Assembly: GCA_046732855.1 (NCBI GenBank)
Contig: JBKPNX010000038.1
Coordinates: forward strand, 1 to 44,192
Direction: 5' to 3'
DNA length: 44,192 nt
Origin: JBKPNX01 sp046732855
GTDB taxonomy: Bacteria; Pseudomonadota; Alphaproteobacteria; Geminicoccales; Geminicoccaceae
Part shown: positions 16,719 to 25,361 of the stretch, in pieces
Layout of the letters: the number at the start of each line of letters is the position of its first letter
How positions within the stretch are numbered: the first letter of the stretch is position 1
Position numbers and translations under genes: made by a program
The notes under the pieces: model-generated
Database searches by the model: none
What the model was told of the DNA's origin: nothing
The model's input: only the letters and a program-made list of their open reading frames with translations

Positions 16719-19700
16719 CGAGCGCGGACGCCAGGGCGACGGCAGCCAAGCCGCAGGCCGCTGGTCACACGCATCAACCGCGGACTGCGGCGACGCTCCT
16801 GCCGCGTCGGCCGTATCCCGGGCTGCGGCCGTTCGAGAAGGCGGAATGGCCGATCTTTCGCGGCCGTGACCGGCTGATCCAGGACATCTTGACCATCCTG
16901 GCCGACAATCATTTCGTGTCGGTGATCGGGCCCTCCGGCAGCGGCAAGTCGTCGCTCGTGCGCGCGGGGGTGCTCGCCACCCTGGAGCGGCGCCACAGCC
17001 GCATGGGCGTGCGCTGGCGCACCGGCACGATGCGACCGGGCGCGTCGCCACTCTGGTCAATGGCCGATGGCATGCTGCGCGCGCTCCGGCCCGAGATGGC
17101 GGCAGCGGACGGTGAGCTGCCGGCGGACGAGGTGGCCAGGCTCGGGGTCTTAATCGACGCGAGCGAAGACGGTCTTGCCACGGCGGCACGGGATGCCGGG
17201 CTCGGGGAAGACGAAAACTTTCTGCTGCTGGTTGACCAGTTCGAGGAGATTTTCCGGTACCGGTCCGATCAAGAAGGTGGCGAGCGGGCACGCCTCATCG
17301 AAGTGCTGCTGGCGGTCGCCAACAACAAGCCATCCGGCATTTACATCATCACCACGATGCGCTCAGACTACTTGGGTGACTGCGCGCGCTTCAAGGGCCT
17401 CGCGGAGACACTGAACGAGACGCATTACCTGCTCCCCGGCATGACCGAAGACGAGCTGCGTCAGGCGATCATCGAGCCGGCAGAGATCAAGAAGGGTCGG
17501 ATCGAGGAGGGACTGGTCGAGCGGCTGGTCGAGGATATCAGGGGGCAGGAGGATCAGCTGCCTATCCTGCAGCACACCCTGCTGTGGATGTGGATTCAGG
17601 AAGAGGAACGGCAGCAGCAAGGACAATCTGCCGATGACACCGCCATCCGACTTGGCCTCGCTGACTACGAGCAGCTGGAGGCCGGCAGGCGCGGCGTCAA
17701 GGCCGAAAACATCAAGAACGCGTTGTCCCGCCACGGCAATCGGATCCTGGAGGCGATGCCCCCCGAGGAACGTCGGGTCGCGGAGATCATGTTCCGCCGC
17801 ATGGTGGAGGTCGAGGAGCACAGCAACCGGCTCCGGCGGCCGACCCAGTGCGGCACGGTCGCGAGCCTTGCCCAGGTCTCGCTCGACGTCGTCCAGCCCG
17901 TGATCGATGCGTTTCGCGCCGTGGACGCATCGTTCATCTTCGCGAGCAGGCGGCGCGTCACCGACGACACCTCGATCGACATCATGCACGAGAGCCTGAT
18001 CCGGCAGTGGGACACGCTGGACAGCTGGGTGCGCCGCGAGAAGGCATCGTACGAGGTCTACAGTGATCTGTGCCGTGCGGCGCAGCACATGCGGGAGGGT
18101 CAGGGCGGCCTGCTCACGGGTGTCGCGCTGTCGCGTGCGCAGCACTGGCTTTGCGAAGAGCAGCCGACGCGCTTGTGGGCGCGGCGCTACGGTGGCGACT
18201 TCGACGCCGCAATGCGCTTTCTCACGGACAGCGAAGAGGCCGAGGAGCAGCGGCTGCGCGCGCTGAAGGAGGCCGAGGAAGCCGCGCGCCGGCACGAAGA
18301 GGAGGCGTTGCGTGCACGCCTCGAAGAGCAAACCAAGCTCGCGCAGGAGCGCCGACGCCATATGCGACACGCCCGCGCCGCAGCGGTGCTCGGTGGTGTC
18401 CTGACGGTGCTTGCCACCGGAGGGTTCTTGTACGCGCTTGAGCAGAAGGTGCGCGCCGACCAAGCGGTGATCGAGACGAACGCGAGTTCGTTGTGGTCCC
18501 GCCTCCAGCAGCTGAACCGTGATCCGCTGAGGCGGGACGACGTGGCGACCCTTTGGGATCTGACCCTACAGGACGAGCAGGTGCGCGTGGCGTTCGTCCG
18601 CCAGCTGGCCGACGAGCAGCGGCTGTTGCGCCAGTTCGGCTCCAAGCCGCAAGCGATCGCACGTGCGATTGGACTACGCTGGCCGGCCGACGCTCTACAG
18701 ATCGCCAAGCGGAGCATGACCGACGTCGCCAGCGATCAGTTCGCCCCTACGAATACGGATCCGAGTGAGCTGGTCTTCTATACCCGGGCTCTGGCGGCAT
18801 TGGGGCCCTGGCTCGATCACGACATCGCCGAGCGCGCCAGGCAAAACGTCCAGAGCGCCATCAACCATCTTGCCGAACAGAAAGAGCTCGGCGACCCGCA
18901 GTTGTGGGCGCTCCCCGAAACGGTCGAGGTGTTCGGGGCGCATCTCGAGCCGCCGATCGCGATCGAGCCTGCGCGTGATCGCTTGCGCGAGGTCATTCGG
19001 TCAGCGCAACCGCCCGCCGATGCCAGCTGGCGGGACCACGCGGTCGCCCGTGGCATCCAGGTCATGGCGCCGATCCTCAACGATCAAGAGCGCCGCCACG
19101 CCGTTCACTACGTGGTCCCGCTGCTTGGGCAGACGCCCGACCTATGGTCGGCCAAGGCGATTCCGCGTGCACTGGTCGCGCTCCTACCCAGCCTGGAGCC
19201 GGGCGACCTGAACGATTTGCCGGCGGCGATCGCGAGCCTGGCGGTGGCGAATGTCAACAGCGACAGCTCCTACATGCTGGCTCTCATGCAGGTCACCGAG
19301 GAGCTGGGCAGCATGGACGGTGGCAACCCTCTGATCGCAGCCTTCAGTCAGGCGCTCACCAAGCAGCTGGAGGACCCATCCATAGACTCAGTGCAGCGCG
19401 CCGCTCTGGCGCGCGCGACGGTTCCGCTGCTCGAACGGCAGAGCGAGAGCCTGCCGGTTCTCATAAGGGCCGTCGCTGCGGTGACCCTGCCTCACCAAGG
19501 CAGTCCACAACAGGCCGAGGATGCCCTGCGGCAAGCTCTACCAGGATCCGACGGGCCGCCGCAGAGGGCACAGGCGGCGCTCGACCTCCTGCACGCGGAC
19601 TGGATCGCCCAACCTCCATCGAATGCCAGCCCGAACCCCTACCAGCGCGCCGCGGAGGCGCGGCTCTTGGCCTTGCTCGCACCGTCGCTCACACCAGGCC

Positions 19701-20182
19701 TAGCGGTGGGCGCGGCCGAGGATCTGCTGATTTCGTTGCCGGACACGACCGATTACCTGACCCGCGAAGCGATCGCGCGGGCACTCGCGGCCCTGGCGCC
19801 AAAGCTGCCGGACAGCGAGCGTGAACGGACGCTGGCAGCCACCAAGCTCGCGCTCGCCAAGACCGGCTCGACCGAGGAGGCGGCTGCCTGGGCGCGCGCG
19901 ATCGCGGCGCTGCTGCCGGCCGAGCCCAGGGCCGCCACCGCCGAGATCGTCGAGGCACTGAAATATCCGACTGCGGCCGGATTGCCGAGCGACGTTCTGC
20001 TCGCAGCCCTTGCGAACGTCTGGCCGCCAGGGGACTACAAGGAGATCGCCGGCAGAACACTGCCTGACCCAATCGTGCTGGATTGGCTTGAGGCTCACCT
20101 GCCCGCCGGCCATAGCCCGACCGACCCACCGCAGCGCCCCGCGCGTCTGCAATCCCCCGCCGCGAGTCCGGGGTCCGGCTGA
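16715..20182 (+). CDS. Membrane-anchored STAND NTPase with helical-repeat C-terminus
   Basis: The 1155-residue protein opens with PYPGLRPFE, the signature that begins nSTAND1-type NTPase domains. Then come the Walker A GPSGSGKSS (Lys78), Walker B LLLVDQFEEIF (Asp174) and the sensor-like IITTMRSDYLGD. A winged-helix-like region follows (IMHESLIRQWDTL), then a charged coiled coil (about 505-548) and one hydrophobic segment (AAAVLGGVLTVLATGGFLYAL, around 553-573). The remaining 580 residues are rich in Ala and Leu helices in roughly repeating units (for example AIARALAALAPKLP, AAWARAIAALLPAEP), not WD40 or classical TPR. In STAND proteins the C-terminus senses a trigger and the NTPase oligomerises to switch on an effector; here the effector would be the overlapping TIR gene. 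Both the sensing target and membrane placement are inference. Confidence 0.85.
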   Translation: MTSADARATAAKPQAAGHTHQPRTAATLLPRRPYPGLRPFEKAEWPIFRGRDRLIQDILTILADNHFVSVIGPSGSGKSSLVRAGVLATLERRHSRMGVRWRTGTMRPGASPLWSMADGMLRALRPEMAAADGELPADEVARLGVLIDASEDGLATAARDAGLGEDENFLLLVDQFEEIFRYRSDQEGGERARLIEVLLAVANNKPSGIYIITTMRSDYLGDCARFKGLAETLNETHYLLPGMTEDELRQAIIEPAEIKKGRIEEGLVERLVEDIRGQEDQLPILQHTLLWMWIQEEERQQQGQSADDTAIRLGLADYEQLEAGRRGVKAENIKNALSRHGNRILEAMPPEERRVAEIMFRRMVEVEEHSNRLRRPTQCGTVASLAQVSLDVVQPVIDAFRAVDASFIFASRRRVTDDTSIDIMHESLIRQWDTLDSWVRREKASYEVYSDLCRAAQHMREGQGGLLTGVALSRAQHWLCEEQPTRLWARRYGGDFDAAMRFLTDSEEAEEQRLRALKEAEEAARRHEEEALRARLEEQTKLAQERRRHMRHARAAAVLGGVLTVLATGGFLYALEQKVRADQAVIETNASSLWSRLQQLNRDPLRRDDVATLWDLTLQDEQVRVAFVRQLADEQRLLRQFGSKPQAIARAIGLRWPADALQIAKRSMTDVASDQFAPTNTDPSELVFYTRALAALGPWLDHDIAERARQNVQSAINHLAEQKELGDPQLWALPETVEVFGAHLEPPIAIEPARDRLREVIRSAQPPADASWRDHAVARGIQVMAPILNDQERRHAVHYVVPLLGQTPDLWSAKAIPRALVALLPSLEPGDLNDLPAAIASLAVANVNSDSSYMLALMQVTEELGSMDGGNPLIAAFSQALTKQLEDPSIDSVQRAALARATVPLLERQSESLPVLIRAVAAVTLPHQGSPQQAEDALRQALPGSDGPPQRAQAALDLLHADWIAQPPSNASPNPYQRAAEARLLALLAPSLTPGLAVGAAEDLLISLPDTTDYLTREAIARALAALAPKLPDSERERTLAATKLALAKTGSTEEAAAWARAIAALLPAEPRAATAEIVEALKYPTAAGLPSDVLLAALANVWPPGDYKEIAGRTLPDPIVLDWLEAHLPAGHSPTDPPQRPARLQSPAASPGSG

Positions 20183-20216
20183 CCGATCGCGACTCGCTCG
20201 CGCCAGGCCTCCGTCC

Positions 20217-21416
20217 TTACGCGCCGTATTTGGCGAGCCGGCCGGCGTGGGCGAGGGCAAGCGGCAGGAGGTACTTCGCCTCGATCTGGCCGAGGCCGCC
20301 GTGGAGGCACTGGTCCTCGCCGAAGGTGGTCGCCGCGTCCGGTCGGCACGTCCGGGCCGCCAGCACCACGGGCACCGGATGCCAGCTGTGGCTGCGCAGG
20401 AGCGAGGGCGTGCTGTGGTCGCCGGTCACGATCAGGACGTCGGGCCGGAACGTCATGACCCGGGCGATCTGGCCATCGAATTCCTCGATGCACTGGACCT
20501 TGCGCGCGAAATCGCCGTCCTCGCCGGCAGCATCGGTATATTTGTAATGCAGGAAGAAGAAATCGTAGTCGGACCAATTCTCGCGCAGCCGTTCGACCTG
20601 CTCCGCCCAGCTGCTGCCTGCCGGCAGGATGGCCATGCCGACCAGGCGGGCGAGGCCGCGATACATCGGGTACACGGCGATCGCGCCGGCGCGCAGCCGG
20701 TAGACCTCCGCGAAGGTCGGCATCGGCGGGCGGCGGGCGATGCCACGCAGCGTGACCATGTTGGCGGGATGCTCGTCGGCGAGCATGGCCCTGGCACGCT
20801 CGATGAAGTCGCGCAGCAGCGTCGCCGTGCGCTCCGACGCCGCGTCCTGCGCCACGGGCTCGAGCGGCGGCACGCCCTCGCGTTCGGGGTCGGTGTCGTC
20901 GATCGCCGCCCCGAGCCCCTCGCCGCGCAAGACGAGCACGAAGCGGTAGTCCCGGACCGGCTCGACGAACAGCTCGGCCCCATCGACGCGGATCGTTCTC
21001 AGCTTGTCCACCAGGCGCCGGCACACCTCGGTGCTGATCCGCCCGGCGCGGCGGTCGGTGATCGCGCCGTCTGGCCCGACCGTGCAGAAGTTCCCCCTTG
21101 CGGCGACGTCGTCCGGCCCGAGATCGAAGTCGATCCCGAGCGCCTCGAGCACGCCCCGGCCGATGCTGTAATGCAGCGGATCGTAGCCGAACAGACCGAG
21201 GTGCCCCGGTCCGCTGCCGGGCGTGATGCCGGGCGCCACCGGCACCGACAGGCCGCACACGTTGGCGGCGACCAGGGCATCGAGATTCGGGGTCGACGCC
21301 GCCTCCAGCTCGGTTGGCCCGCCCGGCTCCATGGGCAGGCCGCCCAGGCCGTCCGCGACCAGGAGGACGATCTTCGACTGGTTCTCGATCGCGAGCTGTT
21401 TGATCAGCTCCAGCAT
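20217..21416 (-). CDS. apgM: Archaeal-type cofactor-independent phosphoglycerate mutase
   Basis: The 399-residue enzyme interconverts 3- and 2-phosphoglycerate in glycolysis and gluconeogenesis. It belongs to the alkaline-phosphatase fold: metal-binding VLLVADGLGGLP at the N-terminus, GSGPGHLGLFGYDP carrying the phosphorylated serine region, and GDHSTPSLLRSHSWHPVPVV near the C-terminus with the second set of metal ligands. Length and motifs match the aPGAM/ApgM branch, not the longer bacterial GpmI. The gene is convergent with the STAND gene, 34 bp away. A start at 21416 follows AGGAAGTCC. This branch is less common in bacteria but well known. Confidence 0.9.
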   Translation of the reverse strand: MLELIKQLAIENQSKIVLLVADGLGGLPMEPGGPTELEAASTPNLDALVAANVCGLSVPVAPGITPGSGPGHLGLFGYDPLHYSIGRGVLEALGIDFDLGPDDVAARGNFCTVGPDGAITDRRAGRISTEVCRRLVDKLRTIRVDGAELFVEPVRDYRFVLVLRGEGLGAAIDDTDPEREGVPPLEPVAQDAASERTATLLRDFIERARAMLADEHPANMVTLRGIARRPPMPTFAEVYRLRAGAIAVYPMYRGLARLVGMAILPAGSSWAEQVERLRENWSDYDFFFLHYKYTDAAGEDGDFARKVQCIEEFDGQIARVMTFRPDVLIVTGDHSTPSLLRSHSWHPVPVVLAARTCRPDAATTFGEDQCLHGGLGQIEAKYLLPLALAHAGRLAKYGA

Positions 21417-21628
21417 GGACTTCCTCCCGGACGCCTCGCCTTTAAGGCAGAATCTGGACGTCTCGGCTTGAATAAGAGCCCGGACGCCTCGCCCTCGACG
21501 ACAGGGCGCGTCGCGCGCGGCCGGCCCGTCGCATGGGCGCGGGGGATGGTAGGAGATCGCTCCGGGCGGTCAAGCCGCGCCCGACTGGAGCTGCCGACTT
21601 GTCGCCTTCCGTTGTGATCGGGCTCCGG

Positions 21629-21650
21629 ATGCCCCGGTCAGCCCGGGCAT
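21629..21650. repeat. Short palindrome with ATGCCC/GGGCAT arms
   Basis: ATGCCC and GGGCAT face each other across about 10 bases of GC-rich sequence in the gap between the lipoprotein stop (21730) and apgM. On the minus strand it follows the lipoprotein gene and so could end its transcript. The form, TGTCATGCCCGGG followed by CCGGGGCAT, resembles dispersed intergenic palindromes often seen in alphaproteobacterial genomes. No other copy is in the window. Confidence 0.5.
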
Positions 21651-21729
21651 GACAGAAAAGACACGGGAACCTTGGGGCCGCGAATCGATGAGGTCGGTAC
21701 GACCCGAGACGCCGGCTGCCAAGCGAGCA

Positions 21730-22239
21730 TCAAGGGCCGCCTGCGAGGACCTTGGGCTGCAGCTGGCTGATCACCGAGAAGGCGTCGTAGGCGTTGGCAT
21801 TTTCCGGCGGCTTCTCGCCGTCGTGCACGAGAATGTCCATGTGCGCCGTGTAGCTGGGCGCCCCGCCGTCCCCGCCGAACATCGGAAAGGACAGGCCGAC
21901 GCCCACACCGCCGGACCCGCCGCCGACGCCCATTCCCATCGCCGGCGATCCGCCGTAGCCGGAGTATTCCTGCACGGTGTCGCGGTCGGCCACCTCGAAC
22001 CAGTCGTGGCCGTTCTGCACCGTAAGCTCCGCGGCGCGGTACAGGAGGTAATCCTCGACCGTCTGCCGGCTGGTCGCGGAGTTGCCGGCGAAGCTGACCC
22101 GGTAGCGGTTCTCCTCGATGCGCTGCTCGCTGTAGCCATAGCCGCTCTGCGCCGACTGATAGGGCGTCGGCTTGCCGGCGCAGGCGGCGAGCAGCAGGCC
22201 AAGCAGGACAACGAGTGCGGGCACGGCTGGCCTGGTCAT
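21730..22239 (-). CDS. CC0125/CC1285-type lipoprotein
   Basis: The 169-residue protein begins MTRPAVPALVVLLGLLLAAC, a lipoprotein signal with lipobox L-A-A-C. The body has the family pattern YRVSFAGNSATSRQTVEDY, LLYRAAELTVQNGHDWFEV, then a Gly-rich linker and a final strand segment (AHMDILVH). This family is common in alphaproteobacteria and has no assigned role. The start at 22239 is preferred to the upstream ATG at 22407 because the signal peptide begins there. Confidence 0.85.
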   Translation of the reverse strand: MTRPAVPALVVLLGLLLAACAGKPTPYQSAQSGYGYSEQRIEENRYRVSFAGNSATSRQTVEDYLLYRAAELTVQNGHDWFEVADRDTVQEYSGYGGSPAMGMGVGGGSGGVGVGLSFPMFGGDGGAPSYTAHMDILVHDGEKPPENANAYDAFSVISQLQPKVLAGGP

Positions 22240-22557
22240 GCGGAGTGCCTCAAACGGTTCGGTCGCCGAGCGATTATGGCGCGGGCGGCGGCCGCCTCCA
22301 AGGCTCGAGGCCAACGCGGTCCGGCATCCTTTTCCTGCACACCGCTGTTCGCTTGTCGAGGGTTGGCTCCCAGGCCCCATCGACTGCCCTTGTGAAGCAA
22401 TCGGCATTTGCGCATGTCGAGCGAGCCGACCGGCGGCTGAAGGTCGCCGTAGAGAATTCGCGCCAGCCCGACTAAGCAGCTCGCTGACTTGATGCGCCTT
22501 CGGCCGTGGCAGCGGAGCTCCTCGGGCGCTATCATCACGTTAACACCGGAGCGGCTG
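22240..22557. other. Gap between lipoprotein and second toxin-antitoxin module
   Basis: This 318-bp stretch holds the divergent start regions of the lipoprotein and the antitoxin. Open frames exist but none resembles a protein family. I saw no hairpin or repeat of note. Confidence 0.4.
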
Positions 22558-22764
22558 ATGGCCCAGGTGCTTGTACGCAATCTTCCCGACGACGTGGTCG
22601 CCCGGCTGAAGGCGAGGGCGGCCCGCGCCCGTCATTCACTCGAGCAGGAGCTGCGAGTCATCTTGATCGAAGCGCCGCGGCCGCGGCGGGAGGAGATCCC
22701 CGCGCACATGGATTGCATCCGCGCGCTGACCCCCGGGTGCCGCAAACCGACTCCGCCGAGCTGA
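22558..22764 (+). pseudogene. FitA/VapB-like antitoxin with probable C-terminal frameshift
   Basis: The protein opens MAQVLVRNLPDDVVARLKAR, a classical FitA-like ribbon-helix-helix, and continues RHSLEQELRVIL. After IRALTPG the frame reads CRKPTPPS and stops at 22764. The adjacent frame instead reads VPQTDSAELIREERDRGWR and stops at 22796, which is how these antitoxins normally end and which would overlap the toxin start at 22787. One extra C in the C-run near 22730-22735 would restore it. The DNA-binding part is intact; the lost part is the toxin-binding tail. It may be a real mutation or a sequencing error in the homopolymer. Confidence 0.75.
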
Positions 22765-22786
22765 TCCGGGAAGAACGCGATCGCGG

Positions 22787-23194
22787 ATGGCGGTAGTCGT
22801 CGACGCCAGTGTCGCGATCAAGTGGTTCATCGACGAGCCCGATTCGGACATGGCCCGGCGCCTCTGGCGTGACGAGCCCGACCTCCCCGCGCCGGATCTG
22901 CTGGTGCCGGAGGTCTGCAACGCCGCCTGGCGCAAGGTGCGCCTCAACGAGAGTGACCCGGCGCAGGCGATGCAGATCGCGCAGCGCCTCCGGCGCGGCG
23001 TGCTCGCGTTGCACCCGAGTGCGTCGCTGGCGCCGAGAGCCCTCGAGCTCGCCCTCGCCCTCGATCACCCGGTGTACGACTGTTTCTATCTTGCCCTCGC
23101 CGAAGCGGAACAGGTCGTTCTGGTCACGGCCGACCGGCGCCTTGAGAGCCGTCTGCGGGCCAAGACGTGGGGCGCATCGGTCCGATGCGTTTGA
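22787..23194 (+). CDS. vapC: VapC-like PIN-domain toxin, second module
   Basis: The 135-residue protein starts MAVVVDASVAIKWF, the typical PIN N-terminus with the first catalytic aspartate (Asp6). It continues with LLVPEVCNAAWRKV, PVYDCFYLALAEAEQ and VTADRRLESRL, which contain the other acidic metal ligands. All expected acidic residues are present, so the toxin appears intact even though its antitoxin looks frameshifted. The start at 22787 is supported by the family N-terminus and by the expected overlap with the restored antitoxin stop. It is a predicted ribonuclease. Confidence 0.9.
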   Translation: MAVVVDASVAIKWFIDEPDSDMARRLWRDEPDLPAPDLLVPEVCNAAWRKVRLNESDPAQAMQIAQRLRRGVLALHPSASLAPRALELALALDHPVYDCFYLALAEAEQVVLVTADRRLESRLRAKTWGASVRCV

Positions 23195-23215
23195 GGGCGC
23201 GTCGCGCGTGCGGGT

Positions 23216-23980
23216 TCACACCTTCGCTTCCGGCAGGATCTGGCCGCCATCGACGATGATCGTCGTGCCGGTGACGTAGGCGGCCTCGTCGGAGGCAAGG
23301 AACAGGACAGCGTGAGCCACGTCGCGCGGCGTGCCGAGGCGGCCGAGCGGCACCGAACGCTCCATCGCGCGGATGAACTCGGGCGGGCGCCCGGCCTGCA
23401 CCCCCTCGGTCAGAATGTTGCCGGGCTCGACGCCGTTCACGGTGATGCCGTCGGGCGCGAGCTCGATCGCCGCCGCCCGGATCAGGCCGTTGATCCCGGC
23501 CTTGCTCGCCGAGTAGTGACCATGGCCAGGGCTGGAAACGCGCGGCCCGGTGATCGAGCTGGTCAGCACAATGCGTCCGTAACGCTGCGCGCGCATGGGA
23601 CGGGCGCAGGCCTGGATCGCGAGAAAGCAGCCGCGCAGGTTGACCCCGAGCACGGCATCCCACTCCTCCACCCCGATCTCCGCCAGCATGGTGTACGGAT
23701 AGATGCCGGCATTCTGGACCAGGATGTCGACCACGCCGTAGTGCCTGAGCGTCGCCTCGACCAGGCCGTCCACGGATTCCTTGCGCCCGACGTCGGTCGC
23801 GACGAAGGCCGCCTCGCCGCGCTCCGCCAGCCGCTCCGCCGTGGCGCGGCCGTCCGCCTCGAGCGTGTCGGCGACGACCACGCGGGCACCTTCCTCGACC
23901 AGGCGCTGCGCGATCGCGGCGCCGATGCCCCGCGCGGCGCCGATCACGATCGCCGACCGGCCTTGCACTCTCCCCGCCAT
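23216..23980 (-). CDS. Short-chain dehydrogenase/reductase
   Basis: The 254-residue classical SDR has the cofactor motif GAARGIGAAIA, NNAG-equivalent QNAGIYPY, catalytic Ser in TSSITG, and YSASK. Asp in VVVADT after the second strand suggests a preference for NAD(H). The C-terminus GGQILPE is typical. The start at 23980 follows AGAGG; upstream extension overlaps the linker to the next gene. It lies 13 bp downstream of the PLP enzyme, so the two are one operon. Many members are labelled 3-oxoacyl-ACP reductase, but the pairing suggests a role in catabolism of an amino or sugar acid. Substrate is unknown. Confidence 0.85.
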   Translation of the reverse strand: MAGRVQGRSAIVIGAARGIGAAIAQRLVEEGARVVVADTLEADGRATAERLAERGEAAFVATDVGRKESVDGLVEATLRHYGVVDILVQNAGIYPYTMLAEIGVEEWDAVLGVNLRGCFLAIQACARPMRAQRYGRIVLTSSITGPRVSSPGHGHYSASKAGINGLIRAAAIELAPDGITVNGVEPGNILTEGVQAGRPPEFIRAMERSVPLGRLGTPRDVAHAVLFLASDEAAYVTGTTIIVDGGQILPEAKV

Positions 23981-23993
23981 CCGACCTCTCCGC

Positions 23994-25196
23994 TCAGCTC
24001 GCACGCGCCAGAGCCGCACGCACCCGCTCCGCCACCTGCGCGGGCTCGCCGTCCTTCAGCGCCATCGGGTTGAACAGGATGCGGCCGCGGTCGACTGAGT
24101 CAGGGTCCGCGAAAACGGCCGGCACGCCGTGCTCGAGGCGTCTCATCAGTTCGAGCGCACTCACGCCGGCCGCCGCTTCGTTCAGGTCGAGCGCCACCTC
24201 CGGCACGTCGCCTTCGTCCAGCAGATGCGCGCGGGCGTGCGGCAGACCGGCAAGGCCGTCCGCCAGCTCCTGCATGAGACCGAGCCAGCGGGCCCGGCGA
24301 CCCACGCCGTCCTCCTCGACGAACAGGCGGAGCGCCGTGAGCAGGCCGATGATCTCTTCTTTGCCGACCTTGCAGCCCCGGCCGATGCCGTGCTGCGGCA
24401 GGCCCTTGAGCCGCGTCTTGTCGATGAAGTGCGCAGGCGGCGCCCACAGCTCGTAAAACACGTCGAGATCGAGGTTCTGTAGCGCGGCGGCCATCACGAG
24501 GTAACGCCGGCCGCACAGGATGCCGGATCCCGGCGGCCCGCCGATCCCCTTGCCGCCCGAGAAGGCCACGAGATCCGCTCCGGCTTCGATGAACCGGCGC
24601 AGATTGCTGGCCGGCGGCAGCTGCGCCGCGGCGTCGACCAGAACCGGCACCCCTGCGGCGTGGGCGACCTCCACCACCTGCTCCAGCCGCGGCCGGGCGT
24701 TCGGGCCGGCGACCCAATGCACGGCGGCGGTGCGTTCGGACAGTATGTCGGCGATTTCCCACGCCTCGGCGTCGCGCGCGCCGGCCCCGGCATAGCGATC
24801 GGGCAGGCCCACCTCGACCAGCTGGATGCCCACCGCGCGCAGCATGTGGTCATAGAAGTTGCGCTGGCTGCGCACGATGACGATCTCGTTCGCCATGTCG
24901 CGGGTATCGGGCAGCCGGTTCATGCGCCCTGCATCCAGGCCGGTGACGCACGCCGCGGTGCCGAGCAGGAGCCCTGCGGCTGCGCCGGAGGTGACGAGCG
25001 CGGCCTCGGCGCCGGTGATCTCGGCGATCACCTCGGAAGCGCGCGCCTGCAGCTCGGCCATCTCGACGCAATGCTGCGAGGCCTCGACCATCGCTTCGGT
25101 CACCTCGGGGCGCATGATGCTGCCGGAGAGACGGGTCGACGGCCCCTTGGCGTTGATGATCGTGCGGACACCCAATCGCTCGTAGATATTGGCCAT
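23994..25196 (-). CDS. SelA-like PLP-dependent enzyme
   Basis: The 400-residue protein belongs to fold-type I PLP enzymes of the SelA / D-glucosaminate-6-phosphate ammonia-lyase group: NIYERLGVRTIINAKGPSTR at the N-terminus, AALVTSGAAAGLLLGTAA, cofactor aspartate in VPVLVDAAAQLPP, and the Schiff-base lysine in FSGGKGIGGPPGSG (Lys216). GLPQHGIGRGCKVGKEEI is a typical SelA-family block. It is not likely to be true SelA, because nothing else of the selenocysteine pathway is nearby and such paralogues usually act as lyases or racemases in amino or sugar acid breakdown. It is the first gene of an operon with the SDR and is divergent from the beta-oxidation operon. Confidence 0.8.
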   Translation of the reverse strand: MANIYERLGVRTIINAKGPSTRLSGSIMRPEVTEAMVEASQHCVEMAELQARASEVIAEITGAEAALVTSGAAAGLLLGTAACVTGLDAGRMNRLPDTRDMANEIVIVRSQRNFYDHMLRAVGIQLVEVGLPDRYAGAGARDAEAWEIADILSERTAAVHWVAGPNARPRLEQVVEVAHAAGVPVLVDAAAQLPPASNLRRFIEAGADLVAFSGGKGIGGPPGSGILCGRRYLVMAAALQNLDLDVFYELWAPPAHFIDKTRLKGLPQHGIGRGCKVGKEEIIGLLTALRLFVEEDGVGRRARWLGLMQELADGLAGLPHARAHLLDEGDVPEVALDLNEAAAGVSALELMRRLEHGVPAVFADPDSVDRGRILFNPMALKDGEPAQVAERVRAALARAS

Positions 25197-25361
25197 GGCC
25201 CCCTCCAGTCCGCCTCCGGTCAGCGACCCCGGCGTTCAGTGCTCGTTAGTCATGATTGCGCACAATAGCGTGCCGGTCGATCTGGATCGATGGATTACCC
25301 ATATCGACACCTAAGGATGGCCGCGGCCCGCGGCTGCCCGTGCCGCCAAGGGGGATGCTGG

